A stretch of 64,000 nucleotides of DNA from Venturia oleaginea (GCA_013176395.1 JABMLP010000005.1:1054001-1118000), one strand, 5' to 3'. Shown: positions 20,658-33,652, counted from the first letter of the stretch. Numbers and translations: made by a program. The notes: a model not told the origin generated them from the letters alone.

Positions 20658-21566
20658 TCATTTCATGACCAATCCACCATCGACAACCATCTCCTGTCCT
20701 GTAATGCCTCGACTCCAGGGGCTGGCAAAAAACAACACGGTATCTGCCACTTCTTCTGGCGATGTGCATCTTCCGAGCGGCGTACTTCCAGCAACAGCAG
20801 CGAAAACACTCTCAGGCGTCGCTGCACTCGCGTCCGTAACTTGTAATAGTCCTCCACTGACAACATTGGCAGTGACTCCATGCTGACCCAGATCTTTGGC
20901 GAGGGTGCGAGTGAGTCCAAGCAACGCAGCTTTACCTGTAGTATAATCGAGATAAGGGACCACGGGATTGTGAACGAGATTCGAGCCAATGTTAATGATG
21001 CGGCCAAAGCCTAATACTTTGAAGACTGTAAGTGCGGCCTTGGTGGTGTTCAAAGTGCCTTGAATGTGACCTCGGAAGTGAAGATCGAAGTCTTTGTATT
21101 CGATCTGCTCGATGCTCTTGCGTCCTTCACCGTTGAACTCGAACTTTCCTGGGAGCACATTGTTGACAATCGTGGTGATGGGCTTTCCGAAGTATTTTGC
21201 TGCTTCCTCGAACATGAAATTTACCTCGTTGAGTCAGCTCCAATGTTTGACTTTTGACTTGGTGGTACCTCCGTAGTAAGCCCCAGCGCGGGAACAAGGA
21301 CAAGTCCCAGTACAGATCACAGCACAACTTTAGAAGCTTACCTCTTGAGCATCCGTAACGTCTGCCAGAGCTACGAGCCCTCTATCCCGTGAGACAGACC
21401 ACGGTCCAGTCTTTCCATCGACAACTGTAGTGGCCTTTTTAAAGCTCGCACGGCTAACACAGTTCAATACTACGCTGGCACCTTCGCGGTGAAAGGCCTT
21501 GACTATGGCGAGTCCCAGTCCTCGAGTTGATCCGGTGACGAGGACGATTTGATCCTCAAGCTTCAT
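20658..21566 (-). CDS. Short-chain dehydrogenase/reductase (3-oxoacyl-ACP reductase-like)
   Basis: NAD(P)-dependent classical SDR. Two exons (21566-21342, 21224-20658) with a 117-bp phase-0 intron give 263 aa. Motifs in order: VTGSTRGLGLA (cofactor loop TGxxxGxG, about 11-21), ADVTDAQE, IVNNVLPG (NNAG position, here NNVL), IINIGSN (catalytic Ser region) and YLDYTTGK with YxxxK active site, then the usual C-terminal GITGQEMVVDGG. Of two acceptor-like AGs, the one giving EVNFMFEEAAKYFG keeps the frame. The substrate is unknown. It shares a roughly 200-bp divergent promoter with the OSGIN-like gene. Confidence 0.9.
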
Positions 21567-21763
21567 CTTGGATGAGTGATGGTGGATGGTATTGAGGGGA
21601 GGTGAGGAAGGGGTCTCTACTGTTAGTTCTAGTTCAAGTTGTAGATGCCTTGATGCCTTGATGCCTATCGACAAGAAATGCTCGTCTCGTGATCACAAGG
21701 ACACTCGATCGCGTCATTGAATAAGTCCGAAGAGAGTCCGAGTTCCTTCTTCTTCCGTTGCAG
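21567..21763. promoter_or_regulatory. Compact divergent promoter region, SDR and OSGIN-like genes
   Basis: Fewer than 200 bp separate the SDR start codon and the first coding exon recognised for the flavoprotein. The right end (TTCTTCTTCCGTTGCAG) looks like a 3' splice site, implying a tiny 5' exon of the right-hand gene in this interval. Co-regulation is inference. Confidence 0.4.
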
Positions 21764-23519
21764 ACAGCCGACGGCAATGGCCATGGGTATGGGCACGCTG
21801 TTGCTCATTCCGAGTTTGACGCCAAACTCTTAGTCGACCAGGCTGAGGCACTTTGGATTTCAAAGCGTCACTATGCCCCTCGTCCGATTACCGCGGACTT
21901 GCCATGGAGCTGGAGTAAGCAGATACATTCTCTCCGAGATCCTCTGAACTCCATGGCCCGAAAACATCCCCCGAAGCACGTTGGGACCGTCATAATAGGT
22001 TGCCCGCCCGTCGAGTCCTATACTGTATTCTGCTAACATACTCAATTCGGTAGGTGGAGGTCCTTCGTCTCTAATACTTTCTTACATGCTCCACGGCTAC
22101 ATCCCAAACTACAGTAGGACCCACTTCGATCCTCTCCTAGACAACAAACTCAAAAAAGAACGGAACCTTTTGAAAGTCACTCCCGACGCCTACGCACATT
22201 TCTATTCCTCTCTACGATATTCGACTCAGGCCTTGCCGCTAAATACACTCCTTGATAGCTTGGTCCGCCCGAACGCAGACACAGAAATAGCTCCAGAGTC
22301 GTGTGTGGACTGGGTGTATCAGCCGGAAAGAGCAATCGACCATGTCATTTTGACGGATGGTAGCGATTCGGGGGGACAATGGGTAGACGACCCCGTCTCC
22401 ACCAACCCGGATATCGGAACTCTCTCTTATTCTGAGATGCTGTCATTGCCTGGCTATTCGTATGCTGAGCATTACGAGCTTCAGAATAACGCCCCTCTGC
22501 CTGAACTCCAACGGCCAACTCGCGCAGAGGTAGCAGACTACTTTGCGATATACCCGCACGCAGTTGGCATTCAAGAATCTCTTTACACTGGTGCTCATGT
22601 AAACAGCATCTCACGAACTCATAATGGCTTCTATATCGGTTCGCATGGCATATTGTGCAAGAATCTCGTCCTAGCGACAGGCATATTCTCACAAACTATT
22701 CCTCCGCCACCACTTCTCTCTCCACTTGAACGGCTGAGCACACCGTCGGAAGCTCTTCTTGTAATAGGTTCTGGCTTCTCAGCAGCAGATGTGGTTATCT
22801 CGGTTCCTCCGACTCGAAAGATCTTGCACATCTTCCGCTGGGCCCCAGACACCCGACCTTCACCTCTGCGCGGTTGTCACCATGCTGCGTATCCAGAATA
22901 TGCAGGCATATATCGCCAGATGAAACTTGCTTCCATGGCCTCTAAAAAACCTCGCGCTGCCTCTCCAATGATGATGAGGAGGAGCAACCCGTTCTTCCCA
23001 CACCGTGATTGGGCTGGTGTTTATGAAGGCTTGCCGAATGCTGAAATTGTCGAAGTGCGAGACCGGGGAGACTCAGCGCGGCTTCGAGTACGTCTGCAAT
23101 CTGGAAACATCGTTGAGCGCGATGTCGGGGGGTTAAAATATGTCGTGGGACGAAGAGGAAATTTGGACTACTTGGATCCTCCACTTCGTCGAGAAGTTCT
23201 CAGCTCACCAGAAAAATCCGAACACCCCTCGGAGCAAGGATCTTTAATTTCAGGACGGAGCTTGCGACAAAAGGTTGAAAAGGACTTCGAAGTGGCGCCT
23301 GACGTCTTTGTCATTGGAAGTCTGACAGGCGATTCTTTGGTGCGACATGCATTTGGCGGTTGCGTAGCAGCTGCTAGTCGGATTATGGGTACGTCGCAGA
23401 ATGAAAAGGTACAGGGTTGGGCTCCAGCACATGTCAAGATTGAGTACGAGGTACAAGCCAGCAGCGGCGCTGAGCATACAGATCTGCACATAGACCGACG
23501 AAAAATCATTGCAGGGTAA
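21764..23519 (+). CDS. OSGIN-like FAD-dependent oxidoreductase
   Basis: Flavoprotein related to the animal oxidative stress-induced growth inhibitors (OSGIN). Two exons seen (21764-21998 and 22054-23519) with a 55-bp intron. The splice builds the dinucleotide-binding motif VIIGGGPSSL. A second Rossmann motif follows, LLVIGSGFSAADVV, and a C-terminal FAD-contact region, DVFVIGSLTGDSLVRHAFGG. The LPWSWSKQIHSLRDP segment before the FAD motif is a family trait. The start is unresolved: the frame upstream of 21764 has no ATG, and a strong pyrimidine-AG acceptor at 21763 suggests a short 5' exon. The visible part is about 566 codons. The role is probably a monooxygenase-type reaction; the substrate is unknown. 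Confidence 0.82.
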
Positions 23520-23784
23520 GGAATAGACGGTGGGTTCTTGGCTTCAGTTTGGGCGGTCTCAAAATTTTCGCATTGCGTTGCATGCATTGGTGGCGTCCTT
23601 GCATATATCCACAATATACATTGTACAGAACAGTAGCAATCGAGAGTGTTGCAACTTGCAAGACGGAATGGCTGCTCAAATTATGCCTTGAGGGCTGATA
23701 CTGTAGATGACTGCGGATGATTACATTACTTTCATGGACGGGCTACTTCTGTTCGGCCGCTTCTTATCTCCCGACGCCTCGACA

Positions 23785-24223
23785 TCAATGTGTGAGGTCA
23801 TTGCCTTTTTCCTTTTCGTTGAGCTCTAATTTAGACTCTTCCGCCTCTCGGGCCTCGACATGATCGATTTCGCTGAACAGAACGTCCATTCTTTCGAGTT
23901 GTGAGCAGCATCACATCCAACTTTAGCATAAAGATTTTTCTTACACGGAAATTCGTGAAGTCCAAGATCTCCCTATTGGATTGCATAATATTCCTTCCAC
24001 GTATCTTACAGCTGCGTAAACACATTTCCAGCCAAGGTATAACAGCAATAGTCCCAATTTTCGTTGAATCAGAGTGATAGATACTTGTGAATTGCTCGTC
24101 TCCCAGTATTACAGTTATGGTTCCAGTATCGTACCCATCGAAACAGTTTGCGAAGACCATGGCGTACAGCAACAAGGCTGCGCGTTTGTCACCAGGAGGG
24201 ATGAAATTATCGAGCATACCCAT
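23785..24223 (-). pseudogene. MFS sugar-transporter remnant with internal deletion
   Basis: The minus strand first encodes an N terminus typical of fungal sugar porters: MLDNFIPPGDKRAALLLYAM followed by FANCFDGYDTGTITVILGDEQ (first transmembrane segment). About 100 bp later, in another frame, comes a C-terminal tail typical of the same family, LERMDVLFSEIDHVEARE with an acidic/Lys end and stop at 23785-23787. An intact porter has about 500 residues and twelve helices, so the middle (over 1 kb) is missing. I read this as a relic of a gene that once sat beside the GH127 enzyme. The family is inferred from motifs. Confidence 0.65.
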
Positions 24224-24523
24224 ATTCAATATTATTTTCGAACCTTTGAAACGGTCGTAACGGTCACTGAAGTGAAGATATCTCGATGCATGTTATATCA
24301 TGAGGATGAATAGGTAATTGGGGAGGATAGCCATGATATCCTCCTCCTCCTCCTCGAATCTGATTCGTGGAATGCATGCGACCAAGAAGGCTAGTTCATT
24401 CTCGTTGCGGCTGCACCAACTCCGAAAGTGCGTTCGACAATCAACACCCCTCCTTAACCACGAACTCCTTCTTTTCTCCAAGAACCAGCCATTTCTATCG
24501 ATCGATTGGGGAAAAAGAAGCAA

Positions 24524-26831
24524 ATGGCATACCCACAGCTAACCTTCCAACACACAACCTTCACCCCAACCTCCTTCATCGCCCGCAAAAGAAGCGTCGT
24601 CTTCAAAAACACAATCCCATATCAACTCTCCGTTCTCAAAAAATGCGGTACCTTCGATGCTTACAAACTCGAATGGCGGGATCAGTTTAAACCTGATCCG
24701 GAACATTGGCCTATCGCTGGTGACTATCATCACTTCTGGGATTCGGATATAGCCAAATGGATTGAAGGGGCTTGTTATGCGCTTCAATCTGCTACTGAGG
24801 AGGAATTGAAGGGTTTGGCGGGGATTGAGGAGGCGGTGGGGGAGGTTGTGGAGATGATGAGGGGTGCGCAGATGGAGGATGGGTATTTGAATATTCATTA
24901 TCAGGTTGTGGAGATTGAGAATCGGTTTAGTAATCTGAGGGATTGCCATGAGTTGTGAGTTTGTTTCCTTTTCGTGGTGTCGACCAGAAATCTGTCCCAG
25001 ATCTGGCGCGTTTTGAGTATGCAATGAACTCGCGGCGTATGGTCTCGTAAATGAGATTTCCAGCCCAAGACCATTAGGTTGACAATCTGCCAGATACAAT
25101 GCTGGCCATCTCATCGAAGCCGCAATAGCTCACCATAAGTACTTCAAAAATGATCGAATGCTCGAGCCCATCTTGAAGTACGTAGATCTACTTTATGACA
25201 CATTCGGCCCCGAAGACAAAATCCACGGCTACCCAGGACATCCAGAAATCGAGCTCGCTCTTCTCCGACTGAATTCTGTTACCGGAAATCCGAAACACCT
25301 GGCATTAGGACGGTACTTCATCGACGAGCGGGGAAATCCAAGAGGAGTTGATGGTCGACATTTTTACGACTGGGAAGCAGAGCAGAGAGGCGAACACCCG
25401 TATAAGCGACCAAATTCGTATCCTATGACACACAGTCACTGGTATCAACAAGCTCATTTGCCAATCTCTGAACAGGATTCTGTAGAAGGCCATGCCGTGC
25501 GAGCAATGTATTTGTTGACTGGAGTTGCAGATTTGCAGAGAAAGTCGTGTGGCGAGGAGAATTCGGAGTCGAAAGACTATTTGCAGCCATTGAAGATGCT
25601 TTGGGATAATATGGTCGATAAGAAGATGTACCTGACAGGTGGCATCGGAGCTATGTATAACTGGGAAGGTTTTGGTATTGATTATTTTCTACCTCAGAGT
25701 AAAGATGAAGGAGGGTGCTATGCGGAAACTTGTGCTGCGATAGGTGTGATGATGTTTGCCCAGCGGATGCTCCAGGTGAGGCTCTGTTGACTCCTCATTT
25801 TAGACGATTGCTGATCCCTGTCAGCTCGAGCTTGACGGTCGATACGGGGACGTCATGGAGCTCTGTTTCTACAATTCTGTGCTGGGCGGGATGTCTTGCG
25901 ATGGTAAGAAGTTTGCCTACGAGAACGCGCTAGCATCTTGCGAAAAGGATCCTTGCAAGAGGGAAGAATGGTTCACATGTGCTTGCTGTCCGCCTAATCT
26001 TTCTAGACTATTGGCATCGATTGGAGGATACATGTGGAATTTTGAGCTTGAGAAGAAAGAAGTTGAGATCAAGGTTCACATGTTCGGTGCTGCTACGCTC
26101 ACCGTTCCCGTAGGCGAGCAGGAGGTGAAGCTCAAGCAAACATCTCAATGGCCGTGGAAATGGGGTGTTGAGTTCAGCCTTGATGCCCCCGAAGATGTGA
26201 AGACCTCGATCTCAATTCGAATCCCTGGTTGGGCTACCGAATGGAAGGTAAGCTGCCTCAAAAAGACTTTGGACTATGACGCTGACCTGTGATGTAGATA
26301 ATGCCCGAGATAGCGTCTCCAAATATCACAAAAGGCTATCTCCATCTTCCAGCCGCATGGCTTACCGAGAACCCGACCTTCAAACTCTCAATCCCAATGC
26401 CACCAAGATTTATCAGTCCTCACCCTTTCACTCTCCAGGATACCATTACCTTGGCTCGTGGCCCTCTCATCTACTGCCTCGAAGACATAGACAATCCATG
26501 GGCAACAGACGACTTCAAAACCCTAGTGTTCACTCCTTCCAGAGCTTTCTTGTCCGAGGCTCCTCGAACGGACGAAAGCACCGGAGAGACTTATGTAGTA
26601 GTAACTGCTTCATTGATCGAGATGCTGGACGGAGGCGTGTGGATAAGTCGAGGTTCCGAGTTCATTGCTGTCGAGCATGAGCGTCCGAAGGGTACTGGTC
26701 CCGGAGTGAGAGGCGAACATATTGAGGTGCTTGAAAGCAATGTTGGCTCCGAACTGGTGTTTGTGCCGTTCTACTATCGTGCCAACAGAGGCGGCAAGGG
26801 CATGATGCGGACAGGCTTGCGGAAACGCTGA
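24524..26831 (+). CDS. GH127 beta-L-arabinofuranosidase-like enzyme (DUF1680)
   Basis: Glycoside hydrolase family 127; characterised members release beta-L-arabinofuranose using a cysteine nucleophile. Four exons (24524-24954, 25094-25775, 25825-26247, 26298-26831) with introns of 139, 49 and 50 bp give 689 aa. Landmarks: HHFWDSDIAKWIEGA near the start, GYLNIHY, LYNAGHLIEAA (across intron 1), GHAVRAMYL, YLTGGIGA, CYAETCAAIG (Glu and Cys of the metal/thiolate site), YNSVLGGMS, and TCACCPPNLSRLLAS with the conserved Cys pair that holds the nucleophile. A C-terminal beta-domain follows. No signal peptide is seen, so it probably acts inside the cell on imported sugars, which fits the transporter relic next door. 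The first in-frame ATG is 24524. Confidence 0.92.
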
Positions 26832-27368
26832 ACGATCGGGTCGTTCTTGTAAGATAGCATAGCAGAGCCCATGGTTATCCGTTTGAGAGCCAACGGGACA
26901 GATTCCCCGGCGTGATAATCATGCGGCTGGCATTTTGAGTTCAGAATAAACAAGCTTTCTAGCTTTTCCTTGGTCCCACGACAGTTCCTTGCCCAATGCG
27001 GTAATCAGAGCAGCCAATCCTCCGGAGCTGCGGCGTGATGGAAACTCCCCTGTGGCCGAACCTTTTGTGACGGGCTATCAGTAAGGTAGCACTCGGAAAA
27101 ATCCTCAAGGTACGGAGTAGGCGTAGGCATTACAGCTTCTCGACTCGAGGTTACACTCCCGCTGGTGTTCTAAACATAGAGCGGCGGTCCAAACTTCGTC
27201 ACTGGACAAGATTCATCGAGAAACCTGGAGATCGAATAGCCCCAGGAGAACCACACCAATACTGACAAGCACGCCAGAAGCTGAAACCTTGATAACCTGC
27301 TCGAAGGTCCTACAACCGCGTCCTGCCCACCCATTGTACGCGCCCGCTCCACCACCACCCGATGTCCC
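26832..27368. other. Intergenic; promoter of the CPS1/DIP2-type gene
   Basis: No supported ORF. Leads into the ATG at 27369; an upstream ATG at 27362 opens a four-codon uORF that ends inside the start region. Confidence 0.5.
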
Positions 27369-30300
27369 ATGGCTGAACGCAATCCTGAGCTCCAGGCGAA
27401 GCTTCAGGAGCTGGACAATGACTTTGCTGTGAGTCTAGACATGATGCGCAGTGCTCAAGATGCCTCTCTAGCACACGACTGACCCGCGATTCGATTGTAG
27501 GAAGGAGATATCACACAGAAAGGGTACGGCGAATCCACCATTACTCCCATACTCGAAACCCAGACACGACGACTCCCCCTTATTTCCCATGGCTACACGC
27601 CCTCGACATCATGAGCAATCGCTGACAATATCCAAGCTATGAAAAGCGCCGAACTGTTCTCTTCTCCCAATACTTAGGCCCCGAAGAAGCCGAGCGCGTT
27701 CAAAACCGTCTGCGCATCCATGTCGCAGACGATTCGAATCCTCAGAACGATGGATCAAGATCAGCCTCGTTTGCCGCCTTGACTGGCGGGCCCCAAGACC
27801 AAAGGCTCTCAGATCCTCCTTTGAGTCCCCGACTTGCCTATGCTATCGATCCTCGAGCCTCATATGCAGCATCGGACCGCAGAGCTTCCTACGCGCCCTC
27901 CGAACTTCGACCAGCTACCCCGCCTCATATAGCCGTGAGACAGAGCAGTTATGGCATGCCGCCTCCGAGCCAGGTAGGCAGGTTTCAGGAACGCCAGCTG
28001 GGTGTGCGGAATCCCACAGTGCAGCGTCGGCCCTCCTTCGGGCAACGCGATTCATATGTGGAACGACCCAAAACGCCGGAAGCATATGGTGGTGGTTACT
28101 CTTCGAGATCTGGGACTATGCTCGACTCTGATTATCGCTTCAATCCAGCGCAACAAGCTAAATATGAAGGAGATGCTAGTGATTTCTCGCCCGGAGCGCA
28201 GAGCAGACTCAGCACGATGCTTGATTCACAACAAGGCTACTTTTCGGATTTTGCAGGTACAGGCCACCAACTGGATGGTCCTCGAGACAGTTATGGGGGA
28301 CCACATCGATACTCGGAGGGAGCCTTTTCTCCCTCGGCAAACATAGCGCCTCCCCCTGCTCATGATCTGGCAGGCGACATAGTGGAATGCATGGCACCTC
28401 TTGAGCCGCGCGAGATTCCGTTCGATGCCTTCGATCCTCATCGGCCCAATGTGCCAATGCAGAGGTTTGATAATATCGGGGCGGTGCTACAACATCGTGG
28501 GTCGCAAAACCCCAGGACGCCTGCGTTTTGGGTGCTGGATCAGAAAGGGAAAGAGACGGCATCGATAACATTTGAGAAGTTGCACAGCAGAGCGGAGAAG
28601 GTTGCGCAGGTGATCAAGGACAAGAGCAATCTTTACCGAGGCGATCGTGTGGCTTTGGTCTATAGAGACACTGAGATCATCGACTTTGCGGTGGCATTGA
28701 TGGGGTGTTTCCTCGCTGGAGTTGTGGCTGTACCCATGAACAACGTTGAAGACTATCAAAAACTCAGCCTTCTTCTAACGACTACCCAAGCACATCTTGC
28801 ATTGACAACCGACAACAACCTCAAAGCTTTCCAGCGAGACATCAGTGCGCAACGCCTGAAATGGCCGACTGGTGTGGAATGGTGGAAAACGAACGAGTTT
28901 GGCAGCTTCCATCCCAAAAAGAAGAACGACGCACCACAACTTCCAGCCCCGGATTTAGCCTACATCGAATTCTCACGAGCACCAACGGGCGACTTGAGAG
29001 GTGTTGTTCTCAGCCACAGAACGATCATGCACCAGATGGCATGTCTACAGGCCATATTGTCCACAATTCCAACGAATGGAAAACATGATACATTCAGTCA
29101 GAGTCGACCCGCTGGAACGGCGCCACCCCGGTCGGGCGGCGAGGTCATTCTCACCTATCTGGATCCTCGCGAAGGCGCTGGCTTGATATTAGGCGTCTTG
29201 CTAGGAGTGTATGGTGGTCACACGATCGTTTGGATGGAATCAAAGACAGTGGAAACGCCAGGTCTTTATGCTCATCTCATTTCGAAGTACAAGACCACAG
29301 TCATGGTCGCCGATTATCCTGGCTTAAAACGAGCAGCGTATAATTACCAACAAGATCCAATGGCGACGAGACAGTTCAAAAAGAATATGGAACCAAATTT
29401 TGCCCCGGTCAAAATATGCTTGATTGACACCCTGACGGTGGACTGCGAGTTCCACGAGATTCTGGCCGATCGATGGCTGCGGCCTATGCGGAACACCAGG
29501 GCGCGAGATTTGGTTGCACCAATGCTATGTTTACCAGAACATGGAGGTATGATCATTTCAGTCCGTGACTGGTTGGGAGGCGAAGAACGCATGGGTTGTC
29601 CTCTGAGCGCGCTCGATGAGCCCGACGAGGAGGAAGCGAAAGATGGGGCGACTACGCCTCCTGCTAATGGAGGCTACAGCAGTTTGATCGGCGGTGGTCC
29701 CGTTCACAAATCCGACAAGCGAAAGAGTCGAACTGAGTTGACCGAGGTTCTTTTGGACAAAGAGGCACTGAAAACCAACGAGATTGTTGTTCTGGCTATG
29801 GGTGATGAGGTGGAGAAACGTGCTAACGATCCCGGCGTACTTCGAGCCGGAGCTTTTGGATATCCCATCCCAGATGCGACGCTGGCTCTCGTCGACCCTG
29901 AGACCAGTCTGCTCTGTCCACCATACTCAGTCGGTGAAATTTGGGTAGACTCACCATCACTTTCTGGCGGCTTTTGGGCGCTACCAAAGCATACCGAGAC
30001 CATTTTCCATGCGCGGCCCTTTAAATTTATGGAAGGTAGCCCGACACCTGTTCTTGTTGAGCCTGAGTTTTTAAGAACGGGCCTACTTGGATGTATCATC
30101 GAAGGTAAAATCTTCGTTCTTGGGCTCTATGAGGATCGAATAAGGCAACGAGTCGAATGGGTCGACAATGGTATTCCCGAATTTGAGCATCGGTACTTTT
30201 TCGTCCAACATTTGGTAGTCAGCATTATGAAGAATGTTCTGAAGATTTACGATTGGTCAGTATATTGCTCGACACGAAGAAGGACACCATTAACACTGTT

Positions 30301-33300
30301 TCAGTTCTGCTTTCGATTCCCACGTCAATGGCGAATTTCTCCCCATCATTCTCATCGAGACCCAGGCTGCCTCGACAGCACCAACCAATCCTGGTGGTCC
30401 ACCTCGCCAGCTTGACATCACCTTCCTCGATTCATTGGCCGAACGAGTCATGGATGTGCTCTATGACGAGCATCATCTCCGTGTCTATTGTGTGATGATC
30501 ACGCTTCCCAACGCACTGCCACGGGTTATCAAGAACGGCCGACGTGAAATTGGTAACATGATGTGCAGAAAAGAATTCGACAACGGCTCTTTGGCATGTG
30601 TACACGTCAAATTCAGGGTGGAGCGAGCAGTGCAGAATCTTCCCTTTGGAGATGATCCGTCTGGCGGTATCTGGTCGCCGCAGTCATCACATGCTCGTCA
30701 GAACCTCTTGTACATGCAAGAAAAGCAATACTCAGGAGTGGACTATCGTGACGTTGTCATGGACGAGCGGACCTCTACCCCTCTCAATCAATTTACCAAC
30801 ATCGAAGACCTTGCGCAGTGGCGAGTAGCTCGTCAAGGAGAAGAACTTGCCTATTGCACCATCGATGGCCGAGGGAAAGAAGGGAAGGGCGTTAACTGGA
30901 AGAAGTTTGATCTAAAGGTTGCCGCTGTGGCACAATATCTCAAGAACAAAGTCAGGATACAAGCCGGTGATCATCTCGTGCTGATGTATACTCACTCCGA
31001 GGACTTTGTCTTTGCAGTTCATGCATGCTTCTGCCTCGGAGCTATTGCAATACCTATGGCACCTGTTGATCAGAACCGTCTCAACGAGGACGCGCCAGCA
31101 CTACTACACATTGTCGCAGACTTTAAAGTCAAAGCGATATTGGTAAACAACGATGTCGATGCCGTGCTCAAGCAAAAGCCCGTTTCTCAGCATCTCAAGC
31201 AGTCGGCAGTTATTCTTCGAGTCAATGTACCGAGCACATACAACACTACGAAACCGCCGAAGCAATCTCATGGCTGCCGAGATCTTGGCCTGTCGGTCAA
31301 GCCGGCATGGGTTCAGAAAGGTCATCCTGTTCTCATTTGGGTCTACTGGACTCCAGATCAGCGAAGAATCGCCGTGCAGCTCGGTCACGATACAATCATG
31401 GCACTATGCAAAGTGCAGAAAGAGACCTGTCAGATGACGAGTACAAGACCAGTGTTGGGTTGTGTACGTAGTACCATGGGCCTTGGACTGATTCATACTT
31501 GCTTGATGGGGATATTCCTCGCCTCACCAACATATCTTGTCTCGCCTGTGGATTTTGCGCAGAACCCAAACATCTTGTTTCAAACACTGTCAAGGTATAA
31601 AATCAAGGATACGTATGCGACGAGTCAGATGTTGGATCATGCCATGGCGCAGTCTGCCGGCAAAACTGCTGCGTTGCATGAATTGAAAAACCTGATGATC
31701 ACGACGGATACGAGGCCAAAATTCGATGTTTGTAAGTGCTCTCGCGTGTTCGATGTCGATGATTCCGCCGTTAATATGGTACAGATCAAAAAGTGCGACT
31801 CCATTTCGCCGCGTCCGGCCTCGATCGCACGGCTATCAATACAATATACTCACACGTGCTCAATCCGATGGTCACCTCGCGATCGTACATGTGTATCGAA
31901 CCCATTGAGCTGTGGCTTGACATGAACGCATTACGGCGCGGTCTTATTGCTCCAGTGCATCCAGAGACCGATCCCTTCGCGCTATTAGTACAGGATTCTG
32001 GTATGGTTCCAGTCAGTACTCAGGTTTGCATTGTCAACCCAGAAACAAACTGCCTTTGCCATGTTGGCGAGTACGGAGAGATTTGGGTACAGTCCGAGGC
32101 AACAGTGCAAGGATTCTACCAATCGAAAGACATCTTCGACAAGGAGCGATTTAACGGACGGACTGCAGACGGTGATCCCAACGTCAAATACATGCGCACA
32201 GGTGATCTTGGTTTCCTCCACACAGTGAGCAGGCCAATAGGGAATGGCGGAGTGCCCATCGAAATGCAGATACTGTTCGTTCTGGGCAGCATTGGCGAAA
32301 CATTCGAAGTGAATGGACTTCTCCATTTCCCCGTCGATATCGAGGCGAGTGTGGAAAGATGCCACCGTAACATCGTTCCGGGAGGATGTGCGCTCTTCCA
32401 AGCTGGCGGACTCGTTGTTGTTCTTGTGGAAATCTTTCGAAAGAATTTCCTCGCCAGCATTGTTCCTGTCATTATCAACTCCATCCTCAACCAGCATCAC
32501 ATGATTGTTGATATCGTTGCTTTCGTTCAGAAAGGGGACTTCCCTCGCTCGAGATTGGGTGAGAAGCAAAGAGGAAAAATACTGGCCGGGTGGGTGACGA
32601 GAAAGGTTCAGACAATTGCTCAATTTAAAATACGAGATCTGGAAGATGAAGGAATTGGCCAAATCATGGAGGAGGGTCATGCGCCACCAAAGCACAGCAC
32701 CAGCAGTAGTCGAAATGGCGGATTAAGTCGACGCCCTGACAGCACTGTTCCGAGTATGCACAGTGGTCCCGGAATTTCTCACCAACGCACTGCATCGCCG
32801 CCAATGGCACAAACCTACCAGCCCAACCCGGGATTGAGCAAACATCCTTCGAACGCTAGCAATGCACCGGAAGTGTACGTACCCCAACGGCAGATTGAGC
32901 GAGCGAACAATAGCAATCTCTTCGAATTGCCTGCTCCTTTGTCAATACCCGAACTGCCTGCCAACAATTTCGGAGACTTGGGTGACGACAACACACCGAC
33001 GAATACTAAACACCCATCAGGAACGGGGGAGGGTCATCAGCTTCACCTTTTTACATCACATGAGAGCCAAACATTGGACTACTCTCCCATCGATCCACGA
33101 AATAACCCTTTCCGAGACTCGCCCCTGGAACCAAGGGCAGCAGCGGACTCTCCTGTCGATTATCGATCCTATGACGGTCGCAATCTGGTAGTCCAGAACC
33201 CAGAAGGAACGGTCGATGAATCAGCAGCAGCAGGCAATGCAGCACATCTCGTCAGAAATATGGACGGCATGGAGCTCCACAGAGGCCAGACCCCTCAGCC

Positions 33301-33652
33301 GCCGACGCCTTCTTTCAGCAAGAAACCATACCTCGAACGGGACGATATCGATGCTCCTTCCCGAAGTAACAACATTAGTCCTAGTCAGCTCGAGGGTGAC
33401 AGATTTATGCTGCCGAGTCAGCAGAGACGATTTAGCGCGCATTTGCTTTCTTCAGCGAACTCGAGAGGAGCCAGTCTCGTCTCGACGATGAAGCAACCGA
33501 GTAACGGAGGACTGAGAATTGCGAATGTGGATCAGGAAGAAGAGGCGGAAGAACAGAAAGATGATGATGAGTTGGATGATGAGTGGGCGAACGCAAGCCG
33601 GTATATGGCTTACACCGGGACCGGGAGAGTCAGTGGATATTATGGGGCGTGA
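27369..33652 (+). CDS. CPS1/DIP2-type double AMP-binding (adenylation) domain protein
   Basis: Fungal counterpart of animal Disco-interacting protein 2; the Cochliobolus member CPS1 is a virulence factor. Five exons (27369-27428, 27501-27523, 27637-30255, 30305-31731, 31785-33652) give 1998 aa. The N terminus (LQAKLQELDNDFA-EGDITQKG-YEKRR, about 8-40) is a DMAP1-binding motif built from three small exons. Residues about 60-250 are disordered (Tyr/Ser/Pro). The first adenylation-like domain spans about 305-900 and has a reduced phosphate loop (FSRAPTGDLRGVVLSH). The second spans about 1065-1680 (GDHLVLMYTHSEDFV, YMRTGDLGFLH). The last roughly 320 residues are low-complexity with an acidic end. 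Exon joins are confirmed by YD-CSAFDSHVNGEF and FDV-YQKVRLHFAASG. It probably acts on acyl chains; the reaction is not established for fungi. Confidence 0.93.

Noticed and set aside
15422..23519. Secondary-metabolite cluster around the dioxygenase, SDR and flavoprotein
   Set aside because: No PKS, NRPS, terpene synthase or transporter set; a K+ transporter sits between them and the enzymes are common singletons.
27369..33652. NRPS gene
   Set aside because: There are two adenylation-like domains but no carrier or condensation domain, and the N-terminal DMAP1-binding motif identifies CPS1/DIP2.
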